Part shown: positions 31,020 through 42,800 of the stretch, in pieces
Layout of the letters: the number at the start of each line of letters is the position of its first letter
Numbering within the stretch: the stretch's first letter is position 1
From: Coccinella septempunctata
Lineage: Eukaryota; Arthropoda; Insecta; Coleoptera; Coccinellidae
Direction: 5' to 3'
Assembly (NCBI RefSeq): GCF_907165205.1
Contig: NC_058195.1
Span: 27,114,936-27,178,935 of the forward strand
Length of the DNA stretch: 64,000 bases
The notes under the pieces: generated by a model
Databases searched by the model: none
Told to the model about the DNA's origin: nothing
What the model saw: the letters and a program-made list of their open reading frames with translations, nothing else
Position numbers and translations under genes: made by a program

Positions 31020-33659
31020 TCGAAAAGTCTTTGGATCGAAAGCTTATTCAATAGAAAGTTCTCTGCATCGAAGAGTCACTCGACCGAAAATGACGCCCAC
31101 TTTTTCCTGATTGGCCAGATTGGTCGGAACGATTCGGAACGACTCGGAACTGGCACTCTTTCATCTTTGTCTTATCATTTCTGAAATTTGACAGAGAATT
31201 TGGACATTTAATTCTGCAGTACCAAAACGGTTGATTGTTTACATAACCTTTAATCTGGAAATTTTTCGACTTTCCTCAAAAATGAAATCAATTTGAATAA
31301 TCATTTTGACGAATCAAGTAGGACCAATGATAATATGATGAAATGCATTGAAAGTGCTCTCTAGGATACATTCACTGATCAAATGGAATATATTTTCTAT
31401 ATATAATATATATATAAGTAGGTATCCATAAATTGTATAAAATGAATATCATTCTCTCATAGTACTAAGTTTAATCAAATGCAACCTTTGTTTTCAGGTA
31501 ATGTTGAATGATCAAAATACGGCAATATTATGTATTCGTTTATAAGAGAGGAGTGTAGGGCAAGAGAACCTCACTTCTCAAATGTACCAAGATTTTCGAA
31601 TTAAATGAGAATGTGATGACGATTAGTTATAATGTCATCTTAACATATAAATTCTACTGATTGAGGCGAATAGGACAGTTGGCAATCAGAAAATTTTAAG
31701 ACCTATCACATTTAATGCTGATTTTTCTTAACTCGAATAAATAATATAGATTACAAGAGACTAAGTACAAACAATGAGTATAATTTACAAACGAGCCATT
31801 CAAGAGATTCTCCTCAAACTATGGTTTCAGAAAGTGGATAATAAAAGGACAGATGGAATAACAGATACCCATGAAATCAATAAAATTATTGGGAAAAACA
31901 GTGAACTGCTGATATAAGCTTTGCGGATAAGAAATATTTCAAAATTGCCTAATACAGCAATGAGAATCATACCATATGTCAAGTAATTGTATTGGAATAA
32001 TTAAATATAAACTGTAGGTTGAATTTTCAAGATGTTCATTTGATTCATAAAACCAAATAAGATGTATTATCAAACATTCCAAATATTCTCCTCACACTAT
32101 GATGTATACTTACTCTAGATACGAAGAACTAATAGGGAATGTAACATTTTGTTTCTTGATGGATAAGTTTCATTCACACTGATTCGAAGTGTCTGTTTTG
32201 AAATTTGCATGGGTTTTTCCCAACACCAATATATAATATAGATTACGAGAGACTAAGTACAAGCCATTATTATTTTATAGAAACAAGAGATTCTCCTCAA
32301 AGTCTGTCTGAAAGTGGATAATAAATGGACAGGTGCATTAATGAATAGCCATGAAATTATTTGGTAAAACAGTGAACTGCTGATATAATAAGCTTTGCGA
32401 AGAAGAAATATTTCACAATTGCCTATTAAAACAATGAGAATCATATCGTATGTTAATTCATTGTGTTGAAATTATTAAATATAAACTATAGGTTGAATTT
32501 ACGAAATGTTTATTTCATTCATAAAACCGAAAAAGAACTTTGATAAAACATTGTAAATATTCTCCATATTCTGTGATATTACATATCAGGAAAAGGGGTC
32601 AAATTACTGGGTCTTCTAAATATTCTTTATTGAAGTCATTCTAGCTTTCGTTCAGTTTCTGGACTTCTTCAGGGACAATGTCCATTAATTAAAATATTGT
32701 ATGTATTTATTCTTAGTTTCTGAAGAAGTTCAGAAACTGAACAAAAGCTAGGATGACTTCAATGAAGAATATTTAGAAGACCCAGGAATTTGACTTCTTT
32801 TCCCGATATCTAATATCACATCATTTAAAGAGGTCCAGATTTCCTTTAATCTAATTCTCCATATTCTCTTCACACTATGATGTATACTTACTCTAGATAC
32901 GAAGGACTGATAGGGAAAGTAACATTTTGTTTCTTTCATTTATACCGATTTTAACTGTCTGTTTTGAAATTTACCAAGTAAAATGTTACTCTGATCTTAA
33001 TTTTTCCCTCATTTCAATGTTCGATTTCAAAGATATACTGAAATAGTGATAGGCATTGTGAAATAAAAGAACACATTTAAAAAATCTATTTCAGTGAAAA
33101 ACACTCCGGAATATAAGACTAAAAGTCAATGTTAAATTAATCAATCTCAGATTCAAAACCAACTGGCAAATCTTGGATATATTGGAAATCTGGTGAGCAG
33201 GTGGTTTTAGTATTTCCCGTTCATTGGGTTACTAGGAATATATCGAGTGCAGTTGTCTCACATCTTCAGTGGGATATTTGAATGTTTTCAATTTACCTAC
33301 AAAGATTTTCTTGTCTTGGAGAGCATAGGATAACAGAGTAGGTAGTAGGCAGGCATCAGGTTGAAATGATGTATCATTCTAGTAGGTGCTGAAATGTTTA
33401 GGGATCTGGCAAATCTTGTATATATTGGAAATCTGGTAAGAAGGTTATTCTAGCATTTCCTGTTCCTCCATGATTTCCATACAATAATACCATCTTGACT
33501 GAAAACCGTCTCTAACATGGTTATTTGAAGACACTCATTTACAATTCTTTGGCGTAGTTAATCCAAATTTCAGGCCGAGTCACAAAAATCTTGGACTTAA
33601 GATGGCCTCACAAGAAGTCCAGAGGGTTCAGGTCAGGTGTTCCGGCAGGTCACTCCATA
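31020..33659 (+). repeat. Left arm of a 2.64-kb inverted repeat
   Basis: From TCGAAAAGTCTTTGGATCGA to TCACTCCATA the arm is matched by the reverse complement of 48331-50962 almost base for base. A 63-codon frame in each arm is identical (32748-32939 minus, 49051-49242 plus). The arm is built of diverged tandem units of about 490 bp (compare 31740 with 32230, both with AATATAGATTAC.AGAGACTAAGTACAA, and GTGAACTGCTGATAT in each). It holds a palindrome at 32573-32819. No coding domain is recognised. Confidence 0.95.
32573..32819. repeat. Palindrome with CTTCTTCAG/CTGAAGAAG core
   Basis: Two arms of about 95 bp (GGGTCTTCTAAATATTCTTT then ATTGAAGTCATTCTAGCTTT and their reversed copies) meet around GACAATGTCCATTAATTAAA. 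The 'TAGCTTTCGTTCAGTTTCTG..CTTCTTCAGG' block resembles the conserved end motif of Penelope-like retroelements. The mirrored copy in the right arm is at about 49172-49418. Confidence 0.75.
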
Positions 33660-34140
33660 GGACAGGTGTTATAATGAATTGCCATAAAATATTTGGTAGA
33701 ACAGTGAACTGCTGATATAAAACTGTAGGTTTCGATATCAAAGATACGGAAATAGTGATAAGATTTGTTAAATAAAAGAACAACTTTAAAAAAAAATCTA
33801 TTTCAGTGAAAAACACACTGTCTTGCAGGGGAAAGACCGTCAGACGGTCTTTTTGATTTTCAAATTTTTTTCCCAAGTTCACGCGCTCGACTGACGTATT
33901 TTCCACCCTTCGCCGATCGGCTGACTTCACTATTATGTTTCTAATTAACATCAATATTACATATAGAAAATTTCAGCAGGGATAAAATCACTTGAAGTTT
34001 TGCATTTTTTCCCGAGTTCCGCCGCCTCCCACGCCTGCACCCACCGATGGTATTGAAGCTGACGATCGGTTTCGTCATTTGCAATGTGACTACAACCTAC
34101 AGTATTAAATTCAGCCGGGATGAAATTCCTTGAAAAAAAA
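33660..34140. other. Partial repeat of the arm unit and short palindrome
   Basis: 33660-33820 repeats pieces of the 490-bp arm unit (CAGGTGTTATAATGAATTGC, GAACAGTGAACTGCTGATAT, ATTTCAGTGAAAAACAC). The palindrome AAAGACCGTCAGACGGTCTT follows at 33829-33849. The remaining 300 bp, including G+C-rich AGTTCCGCCGCCTCCCACGC, is non-coding and may be the degraded 3' region of the LINE on the minus strand. Confidence 0.5.
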
Positions 34141-34156
34141 GACCCTGCCTCCCGGA

Positions 34157-35640
34157 CTATAAGCAGAGTCTGCAGATCGGGTCATTGACGATGCAAAGCT
34201 TTTTGAGATGGGCTCTGAGTCTACAATGTCCTGTGAAAGCCGCCATTATAGATCTCAGATTTGTTCTAGAAAATCCTAGCCAACGACTGGTGTACGGGCT
34301 GGGAGGCACTGAAATAGCCCTATGCGAGTGACGCAGTCCAGGATGGTTGCGCCAGTACTCCAGGACCTTTAGCCTTATCCAGCTGTTGTTCCGGTTCCTG
34401 ATCAAGGAATTGGAAATTCCTATACTAGGTTCCGGGCCAATAAGCGTTGATGTTGCGCCTTCCCTGGCTAGAGCATCCGATGCATCGTTGCCACTGAAGC
34501 CAGAGTGTCCACGTCCAGATACCCAAATCAGTTGCAGTCTGTTTGAACCTCCCAATTTGGATAGTTTAGATCTGCATTCAAATACCTGTGCCGAGTTGCA
34601 TTTGTCTGCTGCGAGAGATTTAATTGCAGCTTGACTATCCGTTACGATTTTTATTGACCTACTCGCCCAACCAATGTTAAGCAAATGGTTGGCGCATAGA
34701 TCAATAGCGAAGATTTCTGCCTGAAATGCTGTCGCCGACTTTCCCAGACTGGCACTGAGTTCGGTCAGCGGTCTACGACTGTAGAGACTCCGGCTCCAGA
34801 TCCCTGACTGGTTCTGGAGCCATCAGTAAACCAGCAAGGTCCTTGTAGATAGAATTCCTTGTGACGGAGCCATTCGTCTCTGCTTGGAATCAGAGAACTG
34901 AAGGTTCCATCCGTGCTGGTTCTCGTGATTACCTGATCAGTTCTCATGCCCATCACCTCGTCTGTCTCCAGTTGGACTGAAAGACGATTGGGCACGAAAA
35001 TGAGTTTGTCAGGCTCATTTACGGTAAGGTGGTGGAGCCTGTGATTGCTAGTCTTGCCTCTACCTGGATAAAAATGTGAAGGGGAGGAAGGTCTAATAGC
35101 ATCTCCATGGACGCAGTTGGAGTAGAGCGGAATGCCCCCGAAATCATGAGGCATGCCGTTCTCTGGAGTTTCGAAGATTTGTTTTGGGTTAGGACGCGTT
35201 CTGTGCAGGACCACCAGGCGATACAGCCGTAGGTGATCAATGGTCTGATCACCGTGACGTATAGCCAGAGGAGCTGTTTCGGCGCTATCCCCCAAGTCTT
35301 TCCACAAATCCTTTGGCAGGCCCATAGGGAGTGCCTGGCTTTGTGGATGACTTTTTCCACATGGGAGTTCCAGTGAAGCTTCTTATCCAGGGTAATGTCT
35401 AGATATTTGGATTCCTCTACGCGTTGAATAGTCTTATCATAGAGAATTGGGGGAGAAATTTGGAACTTTCTTCTCCTGGTAAAGGGAACAATCAAGGTTT
35501 TGCAGGGGTTCACTGCTTCCCATCACACCAACCCTGAATTACTGTTAGTGTTTCCTGAAGAGCAGCTGAGATGATTGCATCGTCATTGTCCGTCAGTAAA
35601 ACAACTATATCATCCGCGTAAGCCTGAACGGATTTGCCCC
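34157..35640 (-). pseudogene. LINE ORF2 fragment with reverse transcriptase end and RNase H
   Basis: Reading leftward: AYADDIVVLLTDNDD (catalytic YADD at 35609-35620); the thumb region VEESKYLDITLDKKLHWNSH and GIAPKQLLWLYVTVIRPLIT; after a frameshift near 35020-35320, the first RNase H strand WFTDGSRTSQGSGAGV (about 34800); then AEIFAIDLCANHLLNIGWAS, IKIVTDSQAAIKSLAADK and LIWVSGRGHSGFSGNDASDA (34157-34684). These give the D-E-D-H/D pattern of RNase H. The frame dies right after PICRLC, where a zinc-knuckle end usually follows. RNase H after the reverse transcriptase places it in the I/R1/Loa-type group. The endonuclease and N-terminal reverse transcriptase are missing, with the plus-strand LINE abutting at 35650. 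Confidence 0.85.
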
Positions 35641-35659
35641 TTCTTTGGTGAAGTTAATT

Positions 35660-36862
35660 CAATCTTATCTAGACAATCCAGTAATGTATGTGGAATGTTG
35701 CGGCAATAGGTCGCGTGAATTTGTGCAGTCGTCCGGGTTTCCGCAGGGAACAGTTTTGGCTTCTATTCTGTTTATTTATCGATGACCTCGCCTTTGAACT
35801 TACGGTTTATTTTTCTCTTTACGCCAATGATCTGAAGATCTATTTGAAAATTGATTCTTTATTTTATTGTTTGACTCTTCAGGAAAAGCTCGAGGCGGTT
35901 GTGAGGTGGAGTGTTGTGAATAGAATTCCTCTCAATGCGGAGAAATGCGTTATCATGAACTCCACCAAGAAGAGACTCACTAGAGTTTTTCATCATAACT
36001 TTGGTTCAATTGTGTTGGGGAGACCCGAGTACGTCAAAGATCTTGGACTCACATTCGATAGAAAACTTTCGTTCGGCAAACATGTTGAGATCATTACTAC
36101 TGGAGTGAAGAAGAATTTGGGTTTTATTTGTCGAAACCTACGAGTTCTACGACATTTTTCGGACGTGGACCGCATGAAGTCCCTCTATTATTACTTAGTG
36201 AGATCTGGCCTGCATTATGCTTGTGCCGTATGGAACAAACACCATCGATTTACGCTGGGTCGCTTGAGAGGGTTCAAAGGAGATTCTTGAAATATCTTTC
36301 CTTTAGACGGGATAAATTTTATCCACCTCGGGGTACCCCTGACGGTATATTGCTTCTGAGACATCAGTTTCTCTCTTTGGAGGATCGTCGATTGCTCCAC
36401 AGTGTAATGTTTTTGTTTAATGTTCTTCATAATTCCATACACCGTCCCACTATCTTGCAGAGGCTTTATTTTCGTATCCCTAGTCTGTCTGGTCGCGGTC
36501 AAAGCTTGTTCTACGGGCTCAGACTCGTACTGACCTTTTGAAGTTTTCACCTGTCAACCGTAATATGATATCGTGTTATTCGTCGATAGAAGACCAATGT
36601 GATGTTTTGGCTCCTTTGACCAAGTACTCCTTCAAAGAGTTGGTCATTCAGGTTCTTAGGATCAATCAGTTGTGATGGTTTATAGCTTTGTTCTAATGTG
36701 TTTTGTGTTGAAAATTCTGTTTTATGGTTTTTTTATTTTTTGTATAAATTTTTGTATCTCTCTTTACGCATTATATTAATGTTGATTTGTTCACTGACTT
36801 TTAAATTGTCTTATAATTGAATATTTGTATTCGTTAGACAATAAATTATTATTATTATTAAA
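35660..36862 (+). pseudogene. 5'-truncated Jockey/CR1-type LINE with TTA tail
   Basis: It starts inside the reverse transcriptase: SGFPQGTVLAS-like residues in shifted frame (about 35730), FIDDLAFELTVYFSLYANDL (35780-35835; the catalytic box reads YAND in place of FADD), then VVRWSVVNRIPLNAEKCVIM and EYVKDLGLTFDRKLSFGKHV, the typical thumb. A second frame (36128-36541) continues WPALCLCRMEQTPSIYAGSL and LERVQRRFLKYLSFRRDKF, as in Jockey-like ORF2 ends. The 3' region carries AATAAATTATTATTATTATT at 36840-36862, a TTA simple-repeat tail. The catalytic Asp to Asn change and the frameshifts show it is dead. Confidence 0.85.
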
Positions 36863-36864
36863 GC

Positions 36865-38268
36865 TGTCACGAACTGAGCAGAAACAGCGGAAGACATGGC
36901 GTCCAATGATTTTCCACAGCGCTCTTCGATTCCCGAGTCGAAGGCCTTGCAAATCGATGTAGGTTGTATATATCCTTGATTATTGTTCACGGGCCTTCTC
37001 TTGTAGCTGTCGCAGTGTAAAAATTAGGTCCACCTCGATTTGGTCGAAAGCCGCACTGGGATTCAGGTAATAGCTTTTCTAAGAGTGGAACCAGACGATT
37101 AGCCATAATCTTCGAGAGAATTTTACCGGCTACACTAAGCAACTGTAATTGTTGCAATTCGACGCATCGCCTTCGTTCTTATAGAGGTTGATAACTGAAG
37201 CGTCTCTGAAGTCTTGTGGCACATCTCCCTGTTCCCAGATCTTGCGGAATAGTGTTAGGAGACTATTGACAATGTCTTCATCCAAGGCTTTGAATATCTC
37301 CGCTGGAATTCCGTCTAGACCAGGTGACTTATCATTTTTCATAATTTTAATCGCACTTATGATTTCCGACATTGAGATTTCGTCATCAAGCGATGTCATC
37401 GGACTATACGCAGGTCTAAAATGGATAAATCCGAGTCGTTATTTTGATTCAAGACCTGTGAATAATGCTCCTTCCCTCTTTCGAGAATTTTTCTATCATC
37501 AGTTAGAAAAGCTCCATGAGCATCTCTCTCTCTTATAGGAAAGCTGGCTTTTCTGCTTAGACCGTAAACAGTTTTAATAGCTTCGAAAAAACGCCTGTAG
37601 TCATGGTTATCGGCGTAAGCTTGTGTTTCCCTTGCTTTTTCTTTCCACCAGCTATCCTTGATTTTTCTTATTTCTTGACGGACCTCGCGTTTGATGTTTA
37701 TAAAACTTTTTTGGGCTGCAACATCGCCAGGCTTGTTAATTGCGGTTTTCATCGCTTTGTGTTTTGCGTCCAAAAGGGGTGCGATATGAGTTTCGCAGTC
37801 GGCAAACCAGTCTGGGGATTTTCGGGAGCGTTTTGTGCCCAGTATTTCTTTCGCTGTATTTGTAAGAGATGACTTGAAGCGAAGACAATGAGTCTCAATG
37901 TCGTCGTTATAATCCGGTGGTGTTAGGCCATCTTTGACGGCAGCTGTGAATCTTTCCTTTGTAGAAGGGTTTTGTAGTTTGGAAATTTGAAGGCGCTCTT
38001 TTAGATACTTTGGCTTGCGTTGGTATTTTGGGCGCATTGAGATTTTCATTCTCGAGATTACTAGCCTATGATCAGTCCAGCACTCCAGATCTGCTCTGGG
38101 TTTAGTGACCAACACCTCTTTCAGATCTTTTCTTCTCACGATCACATAGTCACTACATGGTCGTAGTTCCCGAAAGGCTAACCGAGCCACATAACGACCC
38201 CACTGCAGTGGCGGCCCGTCAGGGACGGCAGGATCGGCAGTGCCGACCCAAAATTTCGCGAGCAGCAA
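36865..38268 (-). pseudogene. LINE ORF2 fragment: endonuclease end to reverse transcriptase start
   Basis: The 290-codon frame (37396-38268) contains SDYVIVRRKDLKEVLVTKPR and ECWTDHRLVISRM (the 'DHRLV' His of the apurinic-type endonuclease), followed by a basic linker with WWKEKARETQAYADNHDYRR and the conserved FPIRERDAHGAFLTD. After a frame change, DEISMSEIISAIKIMKNDKS, PGLDGIPAEIFKALDEDIVN and DASVINLYKNEGDASNCNNY (37130-37399) form reverse transcriptase motifs 0-2. Weaker pieces continue (SVAGKILSRIMANRLVPLLE, ESQCGFRPNRG) to about 36900. It ends at the TTA tail of the plus-strand LINE. The protein resembles the RTE/CR1-like 'endonuclease-reverse transcriptase' ORFs common in invertebrates; the clade is unresolved. 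The frame runs into the CAGTGGCGGC element at 38206, so its first codons are not its own. Confidence 0.85.
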
Positions 38269-39182
38269 AAATGTGAATTCTCACTTGTGTAAAATAATAA
38301 TGTATTAGAAATTCTCCAAACATTTCATAGCTCTCAATAAATTTTATAAAAATATTAGGTATATGATATCTGATATCAATGGAATATGGAACTTCTTTGA
38401 AATACGCTGTTCCAATTTAAATCCCACATCTACTCGGTCCGTAGACAAAATACGCTCATCTCCAATCGAGCTATGAAGACAGCGCCGCAGATGCCTTCTC
38501 TAGCGACCGAGTGACCAACCGTTCGTTCTGTTCATTCAGGTACGGCATGCCGAATCTGCATTGTAAACATTGAACTTTAGTTCAATGTTGTAAACATATC
38601 GAAGGAGCGCTAATATCAATGAGTCAAATTGCTTCAAACTTGAATAATTTTTGTTGGAATTTCATTCGGATAACAATTAAAATTAGATAAGCCTCTTATT
38701 TAATGTTTTTTCCCGCCAATATCCGATAGTTTCAGTTTCGCATAACAAATTACAAGAGATCGCTGTTATTTAAAACGAATTTTTATCGTATTTGTTAATT
38801 TTTATAAACGTGAGTGCTGAATATAATATACTAATGAAATTCCGACAATTTTTTAAGAACTTTTCAAAGAATAAAGACCATACTATGATGAAAGTTGATA
38901 TTGTTGGCTCAATACTTCGCACGGTGTAGGACATGTAGGTCCGGCAGGCAGCGATCCTGCCGACCCTAGAATGCCTCTCTTCGGTGACTCGAAGAATGAT
39001 CGTTCGGGATATCTCGATTCTATCGTTTGCGCTCGAGTTGATGTTAATTTCTCGCAATTCTCAATTTCGTTAGAATGCACTTTTGTTTGTTTTTCCAATT
39101 TTATTTTATGGATAAGCATTTTTAGAGTATTTTTATTTGCATACTACATAGGTATAGAAAATATTAAAAAAAAAATATATAT
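38269..39182. other. Element interior, no gene
   Basis: AT-rich with only short frames. GGCAGCGATCCTGCCGACCC at about 38945 is an inverted relative of GGCAGGATCGGCAGTGCCGA at 38224, so 38206-38965 may itself be an older short foldback copy. Nothing coding was recognised. Confidence 0.4.
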
Positions 39183-39882
39183 ATCTAATATATAAAATTC
39201 TCGTGTCATAGTTTTCGTTACCATACTCCTCCGAAACGGCTTGACCGATTTTGATGAAATTTTTTGTGCTTATCCGGTATCTATGAGAATCGGCCAACAT
39301 CTATTTTTCATCCCCCTAAATGTTAGGGTTAGTCCACCCTTAAATTTTTTTTTGTATTTTTTAGACAAAATTTTTAATTTCCTTTTTTTTCATGATACCA
39401 CATACAAAAATACATACAATCCTCAATTTTCACCCTTCTACGATCAACCCTTATTTTTTAATAGCCATTTTAGTAATTTAATCATTAGGAAATTATTTAT
39501 ATGGCAAAACAACGTTTGCCGGGTCAGCTATCTATGAGAATCGGCCAACATCTATTTTTCATCCCCCTAAATGTTAGGGGTAGTCCACCCCTAAATTTTT
39601 TTTTGTATTTTTTAGACAAAATTTTTAATTTCTATTTTTTTATGATACAACATACAAAAATACATACAATCCTCAATTTTCACCCTTCTACGATCAACCC
39701 TTATTTTTTAATAGCCATTTTAGTAATTTAATCATTAGGAAATTATTTATATTGCAAAACAACGTTTGCCGGGTCAGCTATCTATGAGAATCGGCCAACA
39801 TCTATTTTTCATCCCCCTAAATGTTAGGGGTAGTCCACCCCTAAAATTTTTTTTTATTTTTTAGACAAAATTTTTAATTTCT
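39183..39882 (+). mobile_element. Helitron-like non-autonomous element with 250-bp internal tandem units
   Basis: It opens TCTAATATATAAAATTCTCG followed by TGTCATAGTTTTCGTTACCA and CTCCGAAACGGCTTGACCGA, a head widely seen on dispersed insect repeats with TC...CTAGT ends. Units beginning TCTATGAGAATCGGCCAACA start at 39280, 39531 and 39781 (periods 251 and 250 bp). The first two end CAACGTTTGCCGGGTCAGCT, the usual tail. The third unit is cut after about 100 bp, so the true 3' end is missing. The short frames within are unlikely to be genes. Confidence 0.6.
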
Positions 39883-42800
39883 ACTTCCTAACTTGAATAG
39901 ATTATTGTGGACTCATTGTGTGTTGATATTACAGATGTTGGTTTCTTTCCCTTTCAATCTTTTTTTATAGATGCAGCATTTGTACCATGGACTTTTTTCA
40001 GCAATGAAATACTGAAATATTCATTTAACTTGCTGCATATAATAACCAGTTTGTCGGTTCGAATATTCAAATTCTCACGAATTGAAAAGATCTCAATCAA
40101 TATTTCTGCCATGGATTTCAGTCATAGTAGATAGATAAGTTGAAGTGCTGTAATCTGGTGGCGAGCATGCTATCCCGGATTTACTGTTCTTTACTCAGTA
40201 GATAAGGTACGCCCACTAACCAACTATCATCTTTTATTTTGAGTAATTCGGCGAAATGTAATATCATGTGATATTTTGAATATTCTGCGTCCAAACTTTT
40301 TGATGCTTTATATAATTTTCACAGATTCATTGATTCCATTAGAAAATTCTCTAAAAAAATATCTTCAGTTATTTTTTTTCAGTAATAATTGAAATGACTA
40401 TTCCATATCGTTCTTGGTTTGAATCAGTTCAATGAAAATTCATAACATGCATTATTTATACTCATAAAAATCGTAAAGTTTGGAACCTTTTTGTTATGGT
40501 ATGGTAAGTTTGGAGTCAGTAATATTCCAAGTGTTCCTCAACGATGGAAAAAAAGGTTACAACGAATTTTATCGACTCATTTGATATATTCCGTCCAACA
40601 TGAATTAATTTATATCGGGCGGCAGTGGCGGCACTTCAATCTTCCTATATTTATAACATATTCATACCTACTTATGAGAATCGTAATGTTTTGAAAACTT
40701 TTTGTTATGGTAACAATAAAAATATTGTCACCTGTCAAAATACAGTATTTCAACAACAGAACGATTGGCTGCAGTAAATTTTATTGAATAATTTGATATT
40801 TCAGTTTCCCTCAATTAGCCCGACGGGAGGTTTTTCGACAGTCTTCTATAACTACTGAAGAATGAAAAATTAAAAATCAGAATCGAATTGATATTATTAT
40901 TAGAAGTTCTCTATTATTAGTGTTTATGATTTGACATATTGATACCGTGATTTCATTGTTCAATTCATGTTTTCCAAAATACTTGACACTTGACAGGTCA
41001 GTTTGTGAGTATGAGTTATATTGTAATTTGAAGAAACGATATAACTTCCTAACTTGAATAGATTATTGTGGACTCATTGTGTGTTGATATTACAGATGTT
41101 GGTTTCTTTCCCTTTCAATCTTTTTTTATAGATGCAGCATTTGTACCATGGACTTTTTTCAGCAATGAAATACTGAAATATTCATTTAACTTGCTGCATA
41201 TAATAACCAGTTTGTCGGTTCGAATATTCAAATTCTCACGAATTGAAAAGATCTCAATCAATATTTCTGCCATGGATTTCAGTCATAGTAGATAGATAAG
41301 TTGAAGTGCAGTAATCCGGTGGCGAGCATGCTATCCCGGATTTACTGTTCTTTACTCAGTAGATAAGATACGCCCACTAACCAACTATCATCTTTTATCT
41401 TGAGTAATTCGGCGAAATGTAATATCATGTGATATTTTGAATATTCTGCGTCCAAACTTTTTGATGCTTTATAAAATTTTCACAGATTCATTGATTCCAT
41501 TAGAAAATTCTCTAAAAATATATGTTCAGTTATTTTTTTTCAGTAATAATTGAAATGACTATTCCATATCGTTCTTGGTTTGAATCAGTTCAATGAAAAT
41601 TCATAACATACATTATTTATACTCATGAAAATCGTAAAGTTTGGAACCTTTTTGTTATGGTATGGTAAGTTTGGAGTCAGTTATATTCCAAGTGTTCCTG
41701 AACGATGGAAAAAAAGGTTACAACGAATTTTATCGACTCATTTGATATATTCCGTCCAACATGAATTAATTTATATCGGGCGGCAGTGGCGGCACTTCAA
41801 TCTTCCTATATTAATAACATATTCATACCTACTTATGAGAATCGTAATGTTTTGAAAACTTTTGGTTATGGTAACAATAAAAATATTGTCACTTGTAAAA
41901 ATACAGTATTTCAACAACAGAACGATTGGCTGCAGTAAATTTTATTGAATAATTTGATACTTCAGTTTCTCATAATTAGCCCGAGGGGAGGTTTTTCGAC
42001 AGGAACTTTTCAGAAATTATTAGGTATCGCAGCGAGAAGCTCTATCGAGAACCCGGTTCTTTTGCTTTCGTTTTGCTGCAGTCTTCTATTACTACTGAAG
42101 GATGAAAAATATTAATCAATCAGCCTCAATTGATATTATCATTAGAAGTTTTCTATTATTAGTGTTTATGATTTGACATATTGATACTGTGATTTCATTG
42201 TTCAATTCATGTTTTTCAATATACTTGACAGGTCAGTTTGTAAGTATGAGTTATATTGTAATTCGAGGAAACCATATAACTTCTTAACTTGAATAGATTA
42301 TTGTGGACTCATTGTGTGTTGATATTACAGATGTTGGTTTCTTTCCCTTTCAATCATTTTTTATAGATGCAGCATTTGTACTATGGACTTTTTTCAGCAA
42401 TGAACTACTGAAATATTAATTCAACTTGCTGCATATAATAACCAGTTTGTCGGTTCGAATATTCAAATTCTCACGAATTGAAATGATCTTAATCAATATT
42501 TCTGCCATAGATTTCAGTCATAGTAGATAGATAAGTTGAAGTGCAGTAATCCGGTGGCGAGCATGCTATCCCGGATTTACTGTTCTTTACTCAGTAGATA
42601 AGATACGCCCACTAACCAACTATCATCTTTTATCTTGAGTAATTCGGCGAAATGTAATATCATGTGATATTTTGAATATTCTGCGTCCAAACTTTTTGAT
42701 GCTTTATAAAATTTTCACAGATTCATTGATTCCATTAGAAAATTCTCTAAAAATATATGTTCAGTTATTTTTTTTCAGTAATAATTGAAATGACTATTCC

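Noticed and set aside
34347..34634. Plus-strand 95-codon frame opposite the RNase H domain
   Set aside because: Antisense shadow of a recognised RNase H coding sequence.
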